64,000 nt of DNA, from NCBI GenBank assembly GCA_024233865.1, contig JACKPA010000008.1, positions 1-64,000 of the forward strand, given 5' to 3'. The notes beneath the pieces were generated by a model. It was not told where the DNA came from and did not search any database. It worked only from the letters and a program-made list of their open reading frames with translations. The stretch is from Leptospiraceae bacterium (GTDB lineage Bacteria > Spirochaetota > Leptospiria > Leptospirales > Leptospiraceae). Positions within the stretch are counted from its first letter, which is position 1. Every line of letters begins with the position of its first letter. Shown here one piece after another: positions 42,661 to 53,660 of this stretch. The position numbers and the translations under genes are program-made.

Positions 42661-44001
42661 TTATTCTATAATCACCTTTGGATTCATATTGTAGTAACCA
42701 CCATACAAAATGGCTTCTGAATTTTCAATTACTTGAATCAGTTTTACGTTATGAGCCAAAAATAGATATTCTTTAAAGTGTCTGCGGTCTCCGATTCCAA
42801 TGTTTGATACTCCAATGGTAAAGGTGTAGTTTCCCGGAAGCAAATTGAATTTGTAAACAAAGGTTACTTTTACAATGTCTCCTTTTTTTAATGGTTTTGT
42901 TTGTATTCCCATACAATACGTGTTTGTTTCAAAGGCAGAGTTACCATATTTATCTTTAATCTGCGGACCATAATGAGGTTCTTCAAGGTCTTTGTGTGCC
43001 TTGAACTCCATAATAAGTTTCACGATTTTTTCGCTCACTATGTGTGAAATTTCTTCATCTTTTTCATTGCACAGTTTTAAGGAAAGTAGTTCAATTTCTC
43101 CTGTTCCTGATTGCAGATAGGTTTTATCAGTTTGATTTTCTTTTGTTTTTCTTTCAGCTTTGAACTCTCCTGTTCCTTCGTGAGATTTCTTTAAGATCAT
43201 ATTAAAATAAAAATCTACTACGTCATTTGCGTTTCCAAATTCTATCAATCTACCCTTGTCCAATAATATTGCTTGTTTGCACAGTGTTTTAATGGCTGTT
43301 ATGTCATGGGATACCAAAATAATGGTTTTTCCTTGATTCATAAATTCTTTAAGTTTGTTCATGGATTTGACTTGGAAATAGGCATCTCCAACAGACAGAG
43401 CTTCATCTATAATTAGGATTTCCGGTTCGATATGTATGGAGCAAGAAAACGCCAGTCGAACAAACATACCACTCGAATAGGTTTTTACCGGTTGTTCTAT
43501 ATATTCTCCGATGTCTGCAAAAGCCAGAATATCATCTAGCATCAGCTTCATTCTTTTGGGTGGAATTCCATGAATTGTTCCAAAGAAAAATACGTTTTCC
43601 AAACCAGTCATATCAGGATTGAAACCCGTTCCAAGCTCTAACAAAGATGAGACTTTTCCGTTTACGGTTACGCTTCCTTTGGTCGGAACAAGGACTCCCG
43701 TAATAATTTTTAACAGGGTTGATTTCCCGGAACCGTTCTGACCTATTATACCAACCGTCTCGCCCTTTTTGATTTGAAAACTCAAGTCACTCAAAGCATA
43801 AAAGTCTTTATGGTATTTTTTTCGAAAAGGATGAACTGCTTCTTTTATACGATCCCGAATTCGATTATACAATTTGTATATTTTGGTTAGGTTGTGAATC
43901 TCAATGGCGATTTCACTCGTCATTGTATGGTGTTCGGTTGTCTTTTCCCCTGATTCCGATTGTATGTCTTGGTAGTCAATTTCTTGCGTTTTGTTCATCA
44001 A
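42661..44001 (-). CDS. ABC transporter ATPase for polysaccharide export, Wzt type
   Basis: 446 residues. The ATPase domain (about 30-270) has Walker A GQNGSGKST (87-95), signature region YSSGMFVRLAFS, Walker B ILIIDEALSVGD and the H-loop VSHD. After about residue 285 comes a Wzt-C-like beta-sandwich (TGEIELLSLKLCNEKDEE, YKFNLLPGNYTFTIGV) that binds the non-reducing end of a glycan before export. An N-terminal extension of 30 residues precedes the ATPase. The permease (Wzm) that must accompany it is not in this window's operon. It overlaps the upstream DUF115 gene by four bases. Confidence 0.92.
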   Translation of the reverse strand: MMNKTQEIDYQDIQSESGEKTTEHHTMTSEIAIEIHNLTKIYKLYNRIRDRIKEAVHPFRKKYHKDFYALSDLSFQIKKGETVGIIGQNGSGKSTLLKIITGVLVPTKGSVTVNGKVSSLLELGTGFNPDMTGLENVFFFGTIHGIPPKRMKLMLDDILAFADIGEYIEQPVKTYSSGMFVRLAFSCSIHIEPEILIIDEALSVGDAYFQVKSMNKLKEFMNQGKTIILVSHDITAIKTLCKQAILLDKGRLIEFGNANDVVDFYFNMILKKSHEGTGEFKAERKTKENQTDKTYLQSGTGEIELLSLKLCNEKDEEISHIVSEKIVKLIMEFKAHKDLEEPHYGPQIKDKYGNSAFETNTYCMGIQTKPLKKGDIVKVTFVYKFNLLPGNYTFTIGVSNIGIGDRRHFKEYLFLAHNVKLIQVIENSEAILYGGYYNMNPKVIIE

Positions 44002-45848
44002 ATTCTGTAATACGCCTTTTTTAACAATTTCCTATTTAACCTTGTAGATTCAAGCAATCCGTTGTATAGTAACACACTTTTTTTGGCAATCCCCAATCTT
44101 TTGTTTGCTTTTTCTTCTACCGTTAGGTTGGTATCATAGCCTTCTGTAATGGATAAAATCACTCTTTGCAAGCTAGAACTAATCATAAGGCTTAAATTTT
44201 CCCTGGCTGATACTTCCGTATCAATTTTATCCATTTTTATCAATAAATTTTTGAAGTCACGATTTTCTTCTCTGTTTTGCAAAATGACAGTATAGATTTT
44301 TTGGGAAATTTCCAAACCTTCCAAAAGCACCTTTTCAAAGCTAGATAATTCTTCTATAGTTCCATACATTTCTTCCGTGAGGTTAGGAAGATGAATATAT
44401 TCTTGTGTAGGCTTATTTGCAAATTGCTTTATGAACTCTCTCGCATTTTGAATTTCTTTTTTGGTTTCGTTTGGTGTGTTTTCAAACGAGTTGGCAAATG
44501 TTGCCTGTGGAATCCCTTCTATTTCTGCTCCTGTAAAGGTTAGGTTAATCCATTTATTATTATGGCTATCAGAAAACCATTTTTTAAAAATTAGCATTTT
44601 TTCGTTTGTTTGGTGTATTTTACCATCATAACCTTTGGTATACATTTTGGGTAAAGCAGTTAGCTGTTTGAAGTTATGCTTTTCTCTACGGAAGTAACGC
44701 GTTTCTTTGAAATTTAACCTTTCTTCCAAAACTGCTCCACGACAATGAGCGTAGCCTTCAGTAAATGCTAAGTCCTGCCCAACAAAATATACTTTTTCAG
44801 CTCCCATAAGCTCAGCAAAATCAACGGCATTGGTTGAAACAGAGCCTCCAAATTTTATATCACCGATTTCTGTTTTGGAATGTTTTTTTAGAATGTTGAT
44901 TAGAGGAAAAGGAGATGAACTAAAAAAAGCTTTCTTTAATTTTTCTGACAATCGTAGAGTATGGTAGGTTGAAGTCGGATCAAAAACCAAAACTCCATTT
45001 CCTTCATATCCTTGCAGATAATAAGAGTTCAACGCTTGTGGGTCAACGGAATAGATAATATCCGGTTCGATACCGTTTTGACTTAAAATGTGCAAAGAAG
45101 TATCCACACAAACCAATATAAAACATTCTCTATATTTTGTAATCCATTGCAAGTCATAGAACAGACTCGGACCTGCTCCACAAACCACAAAAGGGAGACC
45201 TTTGGCTTTTCCGAATAATTCGGAAACTGGTTTCATGGATATAAGTTCCGGAATGTTTTGGATTATGTTTCTCGTCCATAGCTTTTCAAATTTGGTCAGA
45301 GTTGCAATGTTTACGTCTTTTTTTTTGAAAAATTTTTCGCAGATAAATTTAAGTTTGGAATATTCCGACTCTCTCCAAAGAAAACTTCCGCGATGCGAAA
45401 TAAAGGTAACAGGATGAGATGCCAAACCTTTAAAGTTTTGAAAAAGGGTTTCTTCCGTAAACGGACTAAATAGTATTTTAAATCTATCTTCTTTGAAATA
45501 CCTTGAATAGTCATACAATGCCAACGCTCTTTTTAAAATGGAAGGATAGTATTCCATCCATACGGCAATTCCCTTTTTGTTTTCCAGAACGTCCCTAACT
45601 AAATAGCCTAAACCGGCTCCAAAAAAAATGTAAACCTTTTCTATTTCCGAATCTTTTAAATCTGCCATTAGCCTCCTGGCTTCTTTGATCGGATCGTATT
45701 TGCTGTGGAAATAAATTTCATCTATTTTTAAAGTCGGAACCCCTGACTTTGTGGGAAAAAGCGTTCCAATGGAATCAGAATTTAGAATGACAGAAGATAA
45801 TTCTTCTTCCATACATCCAAGGTTTTTGGTTAAAAAATCAGGGTTCAT
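43998..45848 (-). CDS. DUF115 / MAF-type glycosyltransferase-like protein
   Basis: 616 residues, first gene of the glycan operon. The central domain (about 200-420) is DUF115 (MptE-like Rossmann fold): FVVCGAGPSLFYDL, LVCVDTSLHIL, PDIIYSVDPQ, and VYFVGQDLAFTEGYAH. In flagellated bacteria MAF proteins with this domain transfer nonulosonic acids to flagellin; other family members act on cell-surface glycans. An N-terminal Rossmann-like part (VYIFFGAGLGYLVRDVLE, about 70-90) precedes it, and the C-terminal 150 residues are helical. The partner genes (Wzt-type ATPase, GT4) point to a surface polysaccharide or glycoprotein. No nonulosonic acid synthesis genes are nearby. Confidence 0.85.
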   Translation of the reverse strand: MNPDFLTKNLGCMEEELSSVILNSDSIGTLFPTKSGVPTLKIDEIYFHSKYDPIKEARRLMADLKDSEIEKVYIFFGAGLGYLVRDVLENKKGIAVWMEYYPSILKRALALYDYSRYFKEDRFKILFSPFTEETLFQNFKGLASHPVTFISHRGSFLWRESEYSKLKFICEKFFKKKDVNIATLTKFEKLWTRNIIQNIPELISMKPVSELFGKAKGLPFVVCGAGPSLFYDLQWITKYRECFILVCVDTSLHILSQNGIEPDIIYSVDPQALNSYYLQGYEGNGVLVFDPTSTYHTLRLSEKLKKAFFSSSPFPLINILKKHSKTEIGDIKFGGSVSTNAVDFAELMGAEKVYFVGQDLAFTEGYAHCRGAVLEERLNFKETRYFRREKHNFKQLTALPKMYTKGYDGKIHQTNEKMLIFKKWFSDSHNNKWINLTFTGAEIEGIPQATFANSFENTPNETKKEIQNAREFIKQFANKPTQEYIHLPNLTEEMYGTIEELSSFEKVLLEGLEISQKIYTVILQNREENRDFKNLLIKMDKIDTEVSARENLSLMISSSLQRVILSITEGYDTNLTVEEKANKRLGIAKKSVLLYNGLLESTRLNRKLLKKAYYRI

Positions 45849-46032
45849 AATGCAAGAAAAATGGTATTATTTTCATTAATTGTTATTTTCTTTCTTTGGC
45901 TATAATTCTAAAAATTTGAATATTCGTCAAGCTTCAACTAAAAAACGAAAGATTAAAAATTACTAAAAAAAGCTTTCCTTATAACACACTAATTGTAAAC
46001 TAACAACTATTCCTTAAAAGATGAGAGGGTGT

Positions 46033-46788
46033 ATGCAAACAACAGAAAGAGTTGATAAATTAGAAATAGCTTTGACAAAGCTAAGTGAAGAAGTAGCCAA
46101 AACCATCCAAACGGTAAACAGAGCATCACTTATCCAAATGCGATTGAGTGAAAATTTTGAAGAATGGAAAGAAAAAATGGATGCCAAAATGGCTCAAACA
46201 GATGCTGAAATGGCAAAGCGAGATGCTGAAATGGCACAGCGAGACGCTGAAATGGCACAGTCAAGGAACGAATTCAACGAATGGAAGTTACACTCTGAAA
46301 AAGAGTTTGAAAACTGGAAAATTCAGACTAAAAAGGAAGAAAAAAAAAGAAATTATGAAATGGCTCAACTCTCAAGAAGAATGAGCAGGCTTGTCGAAGA
46401 CTTTGTTATTCCGAGTATTCCAAAGATTTTGGAAAAAAAGTTCAATATGAAAATCATATCTATCTATTCCCAAATAAAAAGAAAACATCCAGTTAGTGAT
46501 TTGACTATAGAGTATGACGCACTAGTTGATACAAACAGGTATTTTTTTCTCAACTCTACCAAAAGCCAATTACGAATCGGTGACATTGATGATTTGGAAA
46601 GTTCATTTCCTGTTTTTCGGGAATACTTTCCGGAATACCAAAATAGAGAGCTTTGCGGAATCCTTTCTACAATTAAACCGGAAAAAAACGTATCGGAGTA
46701 TGCAACAAAGAAGGGATTTATTGTAATGGGAGTAGGAGATTGGCTTATGAAAATAAAGAACCCCGGTGTAATTTTAAAAGGTTATTAG
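46033..46788 (+). CDS. Coiled-coil protein with PD-(D/E)xK-like C-terminus (DUF3782-like)
   Basis: 251 residues from ATG 46033, which has GAGAGG five bases upstream; the ATG at 46021 lacks a site. Residues about 1-115 form a long coiled coil containing heptads of the form DAEMAKR / DAEMAQR, encoded by 21-bp near-repeats at 46200-46262. The C-terminal part (about 135-250) follows the DUF3782 pattern of a nuclease-like fold (LTIEYDALVDTNRYFFLNSTKSQL), but the strand that should carry E-x-K reads NSTKS, so catalysis is doubtful. Related proteins are numerous in cyanobacteria and spirochaetes, usually as single genes, with no known function. Confidence 0.7.
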   Translation: MQTTERVDKLEIALTKLSEEVAKTIQTVNRASLIQMRLSENFEEWKEKMDAKMAQTDAEMAKRDAEMAQRDAEMAQSRNEFNEWKLHSEKEFENWKIQTKKEEKKRNYEMAQLSRRMSRLVEDFVIPSIPKILEKKFNMKIISIYSQIKRKHPVSDLTIEYDALVDTNRYFFLNSTKSQLRIGDIDDLESSFPVFREYFPEYQNRELCGILSTIKPEKNVSEYATKKGFIVMGVGDWLMKIKNPGVILKGY

Positions 46789-46821
46789 GTATTCGATTAT
46801 GAATTTTCAAATCCTCTACTG

Positions 46822-48183
46822 CTATTCCTTTATGGCTTTGATCATTTCTTTTGTTTTGAGATAGTCATTTGTTTTAAAGATCAAATTTTCTTCCGGGTCG
46901 AGTATTACAAAAAAAGGTAAACCCGTTTTCAGTTCGGGAAATCTTTTATCCATTGCATATTCATCGAATTCTTTATCCGTATCGTATACTTTGTATAAAA
47001 CAACTTTGGACAGGGCTTTATTTAGCTTTGATTTGGATTGGGTAAGTTTTTGAAAGTCCTTACAATTTGTGCACCAATCGGCATAAAAATCTATAAAAAT
47101 CTTTTTGTTTTGGGATTTGGCGAGTTTGTAAGCTTGTTCTCTGGAGCGATTCCATGTCAGATTTCCGTCTACTTCTATTTTGGCAACTTCTTCTGTCACG
47201 GAGCCAGAATTGGTTTTGGAAGCAATACTTCCACCAAGACCAACGTTTAACAATATCACAACACCAACAGCAAAAGAAGTAAGCACTATTGCCATCTTGA
47301 TTTTTTGGTAAACAAAGTGTTCCGGATTTTGCAGATAATAGCTGGATAAAAAGAGTATGCTTAAGCCACATCCAAAATAAAATGTTTGTTTTTCCGTATA
47401 TCCTAAACCCAACATTCCTTTTTCAAAAAATACATAGGCGAAATAAAGAACCAAACCACCAAGGGTAAATTGAATATATTTCATCCATTTTCCGGATTTT
47501 GGAAGGGAAAGTCCAAAAGCACCGATTAGTAAAAAAGGAATTCCTAAACCCAAGCCAAAAAATAGCATTTTAAAAGAGGATATTAACAAAACGTTTGTAG
47601 TAATTTCTCCGGCATTAGCCGTTGTTATTTGCAGCAAAATGGTGACAACAATGGGACCGACACAAGGAGAGGACAATAAACCTGCTCCCATACCAAGAAT
47701 AAACGTTCCGTACAATCCTTTGGATTTGGATTGAACATTTCCTCCAAAAACCGGAATCATAATCAATTCAACGGACGACAAACCGAGCAAAAAGATTAAA
47801 AAAGCAATAACCAAATTTGTAACGGGAAGTCTTACGATTTGGTTGAAAGCCCCTCCCGTAAAAGCGGCAATCAATCCAAAAAGCATATACATAAAACTAA
47901 GACCAATATAGTAGGTTAGAGGGTGAACCCATTTTGAATTACCGGTGGATCTCTTTTTTATAATTCCGGCAGTAATCGGATACAAAGGATAAGTGCATGG
48001 CAAAAAACTAGCCAATAAACCACCTAAAAATAATAAAAATAAAGAAATAATACCAAATTCTTCTCCGGATAACCTTTTCTCTACCCAACTATTTAGGCTA
48101 GCAAGAATACCAATATCGGAAGAGTCAGCTTGGAGACTAAAAAAAGATATAAAAAATAATAACAAAAATATAAGTTTTTTCAT
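46822..48183 (-). CDS. dsbD: Thiol:disulfide interchange protein DsbD (short form)
   Basis: 453 residues: signal peptide or first helix (about 4-18), a CcdA-like membrane domain of eight helices (about 45-310) with redox cysteines C63 (FLPCTYP) and C174 (SSPCVGP), a short linker, and a C-terminal thioredoxin domain with C371-T-N-C374 in ADWCTNCK and cis-Pro in GLPFF. It moves electrons from cytoplasmic thioredoxin to periplasmic substrates. The N-terminal periplasmic alpha domain of the E. coli enzyme is missing, as is common in short DsbD forms. It is a single gene, convergent with the coiled-coil gene (33-bp gap). Confidence 0.92.
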   Translation of the reverse strand: MKKLIFLLLFFISFFSLQADSSDIGILASLNSWVEKRLSGEEFGIISLFLLFLGGLLASFLPCTYPLYPITAGIIKKRSTGNSKWVHPLTYYIGLSFMYMLFGLIAAFTGGAFNQIVRLPVTNLVIAFLIFLLGLSSVELIMIPVFGGNVQSKSKGLYGTFILGMGAGLLSSPCVGPIVVTILLQITTANAGEITTNVLLISSFKMLFFGLGLGIPFLLIGAFGLSLPKSGKWMKYIQFTLGGLVLYFAYVFFEKGMLGLGYTEKQTFYFGCGLSILFLSSYYLQNPEHFVYQKIKMAIVLTSFAVGVVILLNVGLGGSIASKTNSGSVTEEVAKIEVDGNLTWNRSREQAYKLAKSQNKKIFIDFYADWCTNCKDFQKLTQSKSKLNKALSKVVLYKVYDTDKEFDEYAMDKRFPELKTGLPFFVILDPEENLIFKTNDYLKTKEMIKAIKE

Positions 48184-48452
48184 GCAGTTAAAACCCCTAT
48201 CTCGTATGTTTATAGAAATAACCCTTAAAATATTGTCTACCTTGAAACTAAAGAATTGTATTCATTTATACATTTTCATGATAACCGGTGATTTTTAATG
48301 GATAAATTTTTTTTATTTATAAAAATGTTAAAAATTAATTTTCTTTTTTCGTCTATTATACCAAGCTAAACAGACTATTAGAATCATGCACAGATACGAA
48401 AATATATATTTCTGATAAATCACTCAATTTTTGATATTAGGAGTTAATCAAA

Positions 48453-51400
48453 ATGAAGAAGAGCACAATTGTTCTACTGAACCTACTCATTATACTGAGT
48501 TTAGGTTGCGGTGGTGGGAAAAAAAAGGGATTTTTGCCCTTTTTAGGCTTAGGAGACGAAGCAGATGGTAGTTCTAAGGGTGATACAACCCTTGAATCCA
48601 TTTATGTCACTCCACCAAAAGATGCTATTGCTGTGGAAACCTTTTCCAAGTTTAAGGCAACCGGAATCTATGCAGACGGAACTCACAAAGACATCACAGA
48701 TTCTGTGACGTGGAGTTCGGAAACCACAAGTATTTCCGAAGTAGATACGGCTGGAAAAGCGAAAGGAATCACCCCAGGGCAAACAAAAATTATTGCAACC
48801 CAGGATGGAATGTCCGGAAATGGTGATTTAACCGTAAAAGATGTCACCTTGGAATACATCGAAATTACTCGATTTGAGCCAATAGCAGCCGGTACAAGTG
48901 CTACTTTTAAGGCGATAGGAGTTTTTTCCGATGGAACAACCCAAGACTTGACCGATTTTGTGGATTGGAGTTCATCCGATGGTGGTGTTGCTCCCATAAA
49001 CAATGTTGACGATGGGACAAAAGGAAAAGCAAGTGGTTCGTCTACCGGACAAACGACGGTAACGGCAACCCTGGCTGGAGTTTCCGGAACATCAACCTTA
49101 GATGTGGTATCCAAAACTTTGGTATCCATTTCCATAGACCCGGATACATCTATCGCAAAAAATTCCTTGAAAAGTTATAAAGCGACAGGAACTTTTTCCG
49201 ATGGAAGTACCCAAGATTTAACCAATGATGTAACCTGGAGTTCATCCGATACCGGAATTGCAACTATTGAAAACAGTGCTGCCTTAAAAGGAAAAGCAAC
49301 CGGAATGTCTTCTGGAAGTGCAACGATTTCAGCAACTTTCAGCGGAATTACGGGAAGTTCGGTTTTAAGTGTGACATCTGCCACCTTAACATCCATTTCC
49401 ATTGGTCCTGATGTTTCCATAGCCAAGGGTACAAACAAACAGTTTGTAGCAATGGGAACATTTTCAGACGGAAGTACTCTGGATATAAGCGACATGGTTA
49501 CTTGGACATCTTCTTTGACAGATATAGCCGGTGTAAGCAACGTTTCCGGTTCGGAAGGTTATGCTCAGTCTTTAACAACGGGGACAAGTAAAATTACGGC
49601 AGCGTTAGGAAGCGTGACTGGAAGCGCAAACTTAACCATAACTTCAGCAACATTGTCATCTATTTCGGTAAGCCCAGGAAGTGCAACCATTGTAGCGGGG
49701 ACAACCCAGCAATTTACTGCAACAGGAATTTATTCAGACGGTACGAGCCAAGATATAACTGATGTGGTTAGTTGGAGTTCTGCAAACGAAGTGATTGCAA
49801 TGGCAAGCAATATTTCCGGTAACAATGGTCTGACCTATGGAGATAGTGCAGGAACTGTAGGAATCACAGCGACCTTAGACGGAGTGAGTGGAAGTGCAAA
49901 CTTGACTGTAAATCCGGCTGTCACATTGTCATCTATTAGTGTGACACCGGCAACAAAATCCATTGCCAAAGGGCTTACACAGCAGTATACTGCAACGGCT
50001 ATATATTCTGATGGCACAAACCAAGACGTTACCAATAGTGCAACATGGAGTTCCGGAACAACCTCTACTGCGACTATAAGCAATGCAAGCGGAACACAAG
50101 GTCTTGCTACATCTGCCAACACCGGTAGTACGGTTATTAGTGCTACATGGAACGGGAAAACGGGAAACGCCAATTTAACCGTAACAGCAGCAACGGTTGT
50201 GTCTATTGCGGTAACACCTGCAAACCAATCAGTGTAGCTAAGGGATTAACTAAACAATTCACTGCAACGGAACGTATACGGACGGTACAACACAAGATAT
50301 AACAACTTCTGTAGCATGGATGTCCGATAGCAATTCTGATAGTGTGGATGACAATTTGATAGCTTCCATAAGTAATGTGGGTGGTAGCAATGGTCTTGCC
50401 ACATCTACAAACCAAGGTAACCGTAATCAGTGCTACTTTAAATGGAGTAAGCGGAAGCACCAATTTTACTGTTACGGCGGCTACTTTAGTATCTTTGGCT
50501 ATTTCACCTACAAATCCGAGTATAGCTAAAGGATTAACCCAACAATTTACGGCAACAGCTACCTATACGGATAATTCTACTCAAAATGTAACAACTTCTT
50601 CTGTTTGGAGTTCTGGAACAGGTTCTGTAGCAACTGTAAGCAGTGGCGGTGGTTCTGAAGGTTTGGCACTTCAGCCAATACAGGGACAACGGTTATTACC
50701 GCAACTTTTGGCGGACAGAGTGCAAATACGAATTTAACCGTAACATCTGCTGCGTTAGTGTCTATTGCCGTAACACCATCTAGTGCAAAGTATTGCCAAA
50801 GGTCTTACCCAACAATACACCGCAACTGGTACATACACAGACAATAGTACACAAAATATTACGACTTCTGTAACATGGTCAGAATCCAGTTCGGGAAGTA
50901 ATGCAAGTGTCAGCAACGCAGGTGGTTCTCAAGGTCTTGCAACCGGTCTTAATGTAGCTAGTGGAATTACGATCACTGCATCATTGAGCGGCAAAACGGG
51001 AACGGCAACCTTGAATGTAACTGCTGCACAAATTGTTACTTTGACGGTGAGTCCTTCTTCACAAACCGTTGCAGCCGGTTCTACAGTGCCATTTACTGCG
51101 ACTGCTACCTATACGGACTCAACTTCCGGTGATGCAACGAATTCCGTTACTTGGACATCCAGCAATACGGGATTAGCTACGGTTAGCAATGGTGTAGGAA
51201 CCAAAGGGTAGCTACAGGTGTGAGTGCAGGTACTGGAATCACAATTACGGCAACAGACCCAGTAACAGTAAAACGGCTACTGGTAGCTTGACTGTAACCC
51301 TTGCTGTTACTGCTATTTCCATTTCACCGAATGGAATCAGCTTGCCTATAAGTTTCAATCAACAATACACCGCTACTGCAACCTATAGTAATGGTACAAC

Positions 51401-53522
51401 AGGCGATGTAACAAATAGTGTAACTTGGGCTTCTTCAGCAACCGCTAAAGCTACAATCAGTAACTCTGCCGGTTCACAAGGGCTTGCTACTACGGTTGCA
51501 GCAGGAGCCACAAACATTACTGCTACATTAGGAGCGGTTTCTTCTAATACTGTTGTATTGACTGTCACTAGTGCAAGCTTACTTACCATTTATATTGGTG
51601 AAAATGCTTATATTCCAATATACTCAGATGAACCAACAAATACAAAGAAAACTAACAAGTCTTACTATGCGTTGGGTAACTTTAGTGATGGTACTCAACT
51701 GAACATTACAAATCAAGTTACTTGGAGTTCTTCCAATACTGGTATTGCTACAATAAGCAATGCAACAGGAGAAAAAGGAAAATCCACTGCTGTAGCAGTT
51801 GGTGGACCTACGGTAATTTCTGCATCTTTAAGTGGCAAAACTGGTAGTGCAAATCTTACGGTTAGAGCAAGTAATAACACTCCTGTCTATGATACATTCA
51901 ATGGTAATTTAATCAGTACGATACCAGTGAATATGGATGTGAAAGATAATTCAAATAACCTCCTACCTGGAGTATACATAAGAATCTGTACAGACAATCC
52001 TTGTACGATGATTATATTTGAAGGTATTACAGACGGTTCGGGTCACCTTTCCGGAAGTATTACACTAAACACTGGTTCCGATGCTATTGATGTATACGCT
52101 CAAGGTTTCAAAGGTTCTCTATCTTCTGATGTAGTGACAATTCCTGTAGTGAAAAGTATTGATGGAACACTCAAAATCATCTTGCAGTTTGGTGATCTAG
52201 TACTAACTGGAGCTGATGCTAGCACATGGAATAGCCAATCAATTGCAGATAGTGATGGTGATGGCGTACAGGATGATAGGGATGCCTATCCAAACGATTC
52301 AAACAAAGCGTTCAAGTTAAGATTCCCAACAAAAGCGGACAAAGTCTTGACCTATTCTATGGAAAAAGACTGGCCTTCTACAGTATCAAGTTTGGATGCG
52401 AATGACTATGTAGTCCAACTCTATAATGAAGAAGATTTGAATGCAAGTGGTAAAATTGTAGAAATTCGGGGATACTATGAAATAATAGTAAGGGGGGCTG
52501 GACCTTATCAAGGTAGATTCAAAATAAGATTGCCAGCTTCAGCCAACGTGAGTGAATACAAAATTATCATGAAAAACTATCTTGGTAATCTCAAAACAAA
52601 TAATCCAGACCTAACAAATGCTGGTGCCGGTGAGTACAAACTTACTAATCCTACAGCTTCAGATTTGAAAGATAAATTGTATGTGATTGTTCAAGAGTCT
52701 TCTACTGATACTGTTGATGTATTATTGGATTATAATGGAGCAGTAGCAAGCTCAGACGTATATTGTAGTAATACTGGTGGTAGTGGGTATAAACCTAGTT
52801 ATTGTAATGTTTCGTCACCATTGCCTTTTAAACCTGGTGATATATCAGAAATGACCATTAAGTTTGCTACACCAATTGATAGGAGTATACTTGGTAACGC
52901 ACCTTATGATATTTTCTATCATGGTTACTATAAAGCTGGAGGACAAACTAGTACATACTGGAGAGAAATTCACCGCACTGGTATGGGATATCTTTGGTCT
53001 TCTTCGGACTCTAATCCTAGTAAACCAAGTGATAGACCAGATGGTTCTGAGAAATACATGCACCCAAATCCAGCAAGTAGCAATGCTTTCCAATGGAGTT
53101 TGATTATCCCAGGTGCGTGGAAACCACAGATAGAAGGACGTGATATGAACAACTATGGTGGTGCTAACAGGTCTGCTTATCCAAAATATGTGGACTGGGT
53201 TAGTTCTTCTGGAGTAGACTACAGAAGTTGGTATAAGGAAGATGCAAATTATGTTTCCGGTAATGCGTATCAAATCCATAGTAAACCCAACAAATACTTG
53301 TGTAAAGACTGTAGCGGTTCAGAAGCTTATGATCCAGCAACTGCCTTAACAGGTACTTATGGTGTATTTGCTTTTGTAGAAGAAGTAAAACAACATGGCA
53401 GTAGCCTTATGGCTTATATTGCTCGCCCTGAAAACAGACCAATTATCGTACCGATTTCGATATTGTTACTTGGTCTCGGATTTGGCTTGTTCTTAAAATT
53501 TAGAGTTAGGAGAACAGCTTAA
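48453..53522 (+). pseudogene. Giant Big_2 lipoprotein with LruC-like domain, frame broken at several points
   Basis: Signal peptide with lipobox LSLGC (cysteine about 19) and AGGAG before the ATG. Twelve Big_2 (bacterial Ig) repeats can be read, each with a Y/F-x-D-G-x-x-x-D-(I/V)-T motif and a V-T-W-S-S strand, but only the first six lie in the opening frame (48453-50237). Between 50237 and 51290 the frame changes about seven times through single-base gains or losses; it is then open to 53522. The C-terminal 560 residues have a calcium-binding-like DSDGDGVQDDRDAYPND and a segment resembling the LruC domain (LDANDYVVQLYNEE to GRFKIRLP). The end is RPENRPI, a membrane helix and RVRRTA. A near-identical paralogue lies at 55102. 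Outer-surface adhesin if intact; the indels could be sequencing errors. Confidence 0.8.
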
Positions 53523-53526
53523 ACTA

Positions 53527-53568
53527 TCTTCTCCTAGCGAGTGACTAAAGCCACTCGCTAGGAGAAGA
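53527..53568 (+). terminator. Long perfect hairpin after the first Big_2 gene
   Basis: Seventeen-base arms (53527-53543 and 53552-53568; TCTTCTCCTAGCGAGTG and its complement) around an 8-base loop start five bases after the stop codon. The T tail (ATTTCTCTT) is poor, so it may be an mRNA 3' stabiliser working with the terminator just downstream. Confidence 0.6.
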
Positions 53569-53604
53569 TTTCTCTTAGCGGGGGGAACCTCCTCATAACC
53601 TACC

Positions 53605-53633
53605 AAACCATGGTAAATAACCATGGTTTTTTT
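53605..53633 (+). terminator. Rho-independent terminator
   Basis: AAACCATGG (53605-53613), loop TAAATAA, CCATGGTTT (53621-53629), followed by TTTT. It ends transcription of the first Big_2 gene. The same design closes the second Big_2 gene at 60261. Confidence 0.85.
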
Positions 53634-53660
53634 GTATTTCAGTATAACGAAGTCGTAAGG

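Noticed and set aside
48683..49540. Long antisense open frames inside the Big_2 genes (also 55824-57650)
   Set aside because: They are by-products of the repeated Thr/Ser/Gly-rich codon pattern on the sense strand, recur at each repeat, and resemble no protein family.
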